A stretch of 6,464 bases of DNA from an uncultured Spirochaetaceae bacterium (lineage in GTDB: Bacteria; Spirochaetota; Spirochaetia; Treponematales; Treponemataceae): positions 1 through 6,464 of the forward strand of contig CADBUT010000063.1 in the NCBI GenBank assembly GCA_902797925.1, written 5' to 3'. Positions 5,351 to 6,464 of the stretch are shown one piece after another; position 1 is the stretch's first letter, and each line of letters opens with the position of its first letter. The position numbers and the translations under genes are program-made. Below the pieces are notes generated by a model. It had not been told where the DNA came from, did no database searches, and was given only the letters and a program-made list of their open reading frames with translations.

Positions 5351-5376
5351 AGGCGGTTTTATAACCGCCTTTTTTT
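5351..5376 (+). terminator. Intrinsic terminator between antitoxin RNA and toxin gene
   Basis: A perfect 8-bp stem AGGCGGTT/AACCGCCT (5351-5358, 5363-5370) with loop TTAT is followed by six Ts. In type III systems a leaky terminator here makes antitoxin RNA exceed toxin mRNA. The toxin ribosome-binding site starts three bases after the T run. Confidence 0.92.
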
Positions 5377-5378
5377 AT

Positions 5379-5384
5379 GGAGAG
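5379..5384 (+). promoter_or_regulatory. Ribosome-binding site of toxN
   Basis: GGAGAG lies just past the terminator T run, with GGAG five bases before the ATG at 5388. It fixes the toxin start and shows that only transcripts reading through the terminator carry a translatable toxin message. Confidence 0.75.
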
Positions 5385-5387
5385 ATT

Positions 5388-5903
5388 ATGCTCTACACAA
5401 TATCTGACAGATATATAGATTATCTTAGCAGAGAAAATCTGCATGTTATGTCAAATAAACCTGAATCCAGAACTTATCACAGAAAATATATCGGGCTTGT
5501 AACAGAATTCAAAAATCATAAGTACTTTGTTCCTATGTCATCACCAAAGGATGCTGATTATCTTGCGAATGGAGAAATCAAGAAAGACAGTCTGATTAAA
5601 ATTTATATGCGCAGCGAAAAGGTGCTCTACGGAACGATTCGATTCAATTATATGATTCCTGTTCCAGCATCAGAGCTTGAGAAAGTTACTGTAAATGACG
5701 AAGGAGATTTTAAATACAGAATTTTGATGCAGAGCGAATACTTTTTTATAAAAGCAAACAGGGATAGAATAGAAAAAGCTGCGGTTCGTCTATATAAAAT
5801 GCGGACAACGTATAATCCGAAAATGAGCGGAACAAACAAGCTTATGGAGATTACTCTTAATTTTGCGGAACTAGAAAAGATGTGCGATGCATTTATGGAA
5901 TAG
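5388..5903 (+). CDS. toxN: Type III toxin, ToxN/AbiQ-family endoribonuclease
   Basis: The 171-residue protein has the length and landmark segments of ToxN/AbiQ toxins. These are an N-terminal LYTISDRYIDYL (2-13), the core YIGLVTEFKNHKYFVPMSSPK (34-54), a central FNYMIPVP, a YRILMQSEYFFIKANRDRI helix and a C-terminal NFAELEKMCDAF. In the SSPK motif, S51, S52 and K54 line up with T52, S53 and K55 of Pectobacterium ToxN, the active-site region. The family consists of metal-independent endoribonucleases that cut A-rich mRNA and their own antitoxin precursor; free toxin stops growth, and phage infection can release it (abortive infection). It directly follows the antitoxin repeats and terminator. 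The gene uses ATA and AGA codons freely and is visibly more A/T-rich than the prs operon or the downstream oxidoreductase, consistent with horizontal transfer. It appears intact. Confidence 0.93.
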   Translation: MLYTISDRYIDYLSRENLHVMSNKPESRTYHRKYIGLVTEFKNHKYFVPMSSPKDADYLANGEIKKDSLIKIYMRSEKVLYGTIRFNYMIPVPASELEKVTVNDEGDFKYRILMQSEYFFIKANRDRIEKAAVRLYKMRTTYNPKMSGTNKLMEITLNFAELEKMCDAFME

Positions 5904-6027
5904 CAAAATTGTTAATGCTTATCATCCAAGATTAGTTAAAGTTGAAACAGTGCAAGGAAAAGTTTTTCACCTTGTAATGCAATCAGCTACAGAAAATTTG
6001 CAAAGTATGGAAATAAGGGAAAAGATT
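5887..6027 (+). other. Open frame joining the toxin end to the oxidoreductase; possible gene remnant
   Basis: In the oxidoreductase frame there is no stop between 5875 and 6027. In-frame ATGs occur at 5887 (inside the toxin gene), 5977 and 6007. The 47 codons before 6028 read like protein (for example HPRLVKVETVQGKVFHLVMQ), but I cannot assign them, and no good ribosome-binding site precedes 5887. They may be chance, a truncated gene, or an N-terminal extension of the oxidoreductase. The stretch is A/T-rich like the toxin gene, and no clear terminator is visible. Confidence 0.3.
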
Positions 6028-6464
6028 ATGCTTGAAAACAAAATCTATTCTGCGGCGCTGATCGGAACGGGGCGTATAGGCTACAGCCTCGGGCTTGACA
6101 AAAAGCGCGAACAGCCTGCTTCTCATTCTATGGCGCTTAACGCTGAAAAACGCATAAATCTTGTTGCCGGCTGTGACACAAATGCGGAAAACCTTGAGCG
6201 GTGGCACCGCGCCAACAGACGCGCCGCCGCATTTACAAACATTGAAGAGCTTTTAAAATCTCAGAAGTTTGACATAATAACGGTGGCTGTAAACGAAGAT
6301 GCGCACCTTGAGGCGGCGCTTGCTGCAATTGCTGCAAAGCCGCGGCTGCTTATCTTAGAAAAGCCGGTTGCGCTCAACATGAAAGACGGCATGAAGATTA
6401 AGCGCGCCGCAGAAGAAGCGGCCGTGCCTGTGCTAGTCAACCATGAGAGGCGTTTCGCAAAAGA
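6028..6464 (+). CDS. Gfo/Idh/MocA-family NAD(P)-dependent oxidoreductase (5' part, partial)
   Basis: The first 145 codons are present and the gene runs off the right edge. The product starts with a Rossmann nucleotide-binding motif ALIGTGRIGYS (10-20), has a D50 at the end of the second strand (VAGCDTN), and then shows the family hallmark EKP (111-113) in ILEKPVALNMKDG, followed by VNHERRF (137-143). These features mark Gfo/Idh/MocA oxidoreductases, which oxidise or reduce sugars and sugar nucleotides with NAD(P). EKP followed by NHERRF recalls members found in surface-polysaccharide clusters, so a role in sugar-nucleotide synthesis is plausible but unproven. The catalytic His region and substrate-binding domain are outside the window. 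The ATG at 6028 is chosen because AAGGG (6015-6019) lies eight bases upstream; in-frame ATGs at 6007 and 5977 lack this. Confidence 0.87.
   Translation, partial: MLENKIYSAALIGTGRIGYSLGLDKKREQPASHSMALNAEKRINLVAGCDTNAENLERWHRANRRAAAFTNIEELLKSQKFDIITVAVNEDAHLEAALAAIAAKPRLLILEKPVALNMKDGMKIKRAAEEAAVPVLVNHERRFAK

Overview
The window looks like a chromosomal segment from a host-associated spirochaete, most probably a Treponema or close relative. Three things suggest this: moderately low G+C with A/T-rich intergenic DNA, a long PRPP synthetase with extra sequence near its N-terminus, and palindromic intergenic repeats of a kind I associate with Treponema. The assignment is inference; no 16S rRNA or other marker is present.

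Left part (1-1573, + strand): the 3' end of an acidic Glu/Ala/Pro-rich protein with an 18-residue repeat, then a membrane-anchored family-2 glycosyltransferase of the polyprenyl-phosphate type, whose 3' end is partly duplicated just downstream, then a tRNA-Arg(CCT). From 1574 to 1781 there is no gene, only two nested palindromic repeat elements.

Middle (1782-4901, - strand): a compact operon read right to left. It encodes a ribose-phosphate pyrophosphokinase (PRPP synthetase), then a short FGGY-family carbohydrate kinase starting one base after the prs stop, then a HAD-family phosphatase joined to the kinase by an ATGA stop/start overlap. All three act on phosphorylated small molecules, probably sugars or nucleotides.

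Right part (4902-6464, + strand): after a gene-free stretch of about 300 bases comes the most interesting element, a complete type III toxin-antitoxin locus of the ToxIN/AbiQ kind. It has a strong promoter (TTGACA-17-TATAGT), three 38-nt tandem repeats that each fold on paper into an H-type pseudoknot with compensatory base changes, an intrinsic terminator, and a 171-residue ToxN/AbiQ-family endoribonuclease. Such loci act in plasmid or island maintenance and in abortive-infection phage defence. The repeat unit and protein look divergent from the characterised members, but this cannot be measured here. The window ends inside a Gfo/Idh/MocA-family NAD(P)-dependent oxidoreductase.
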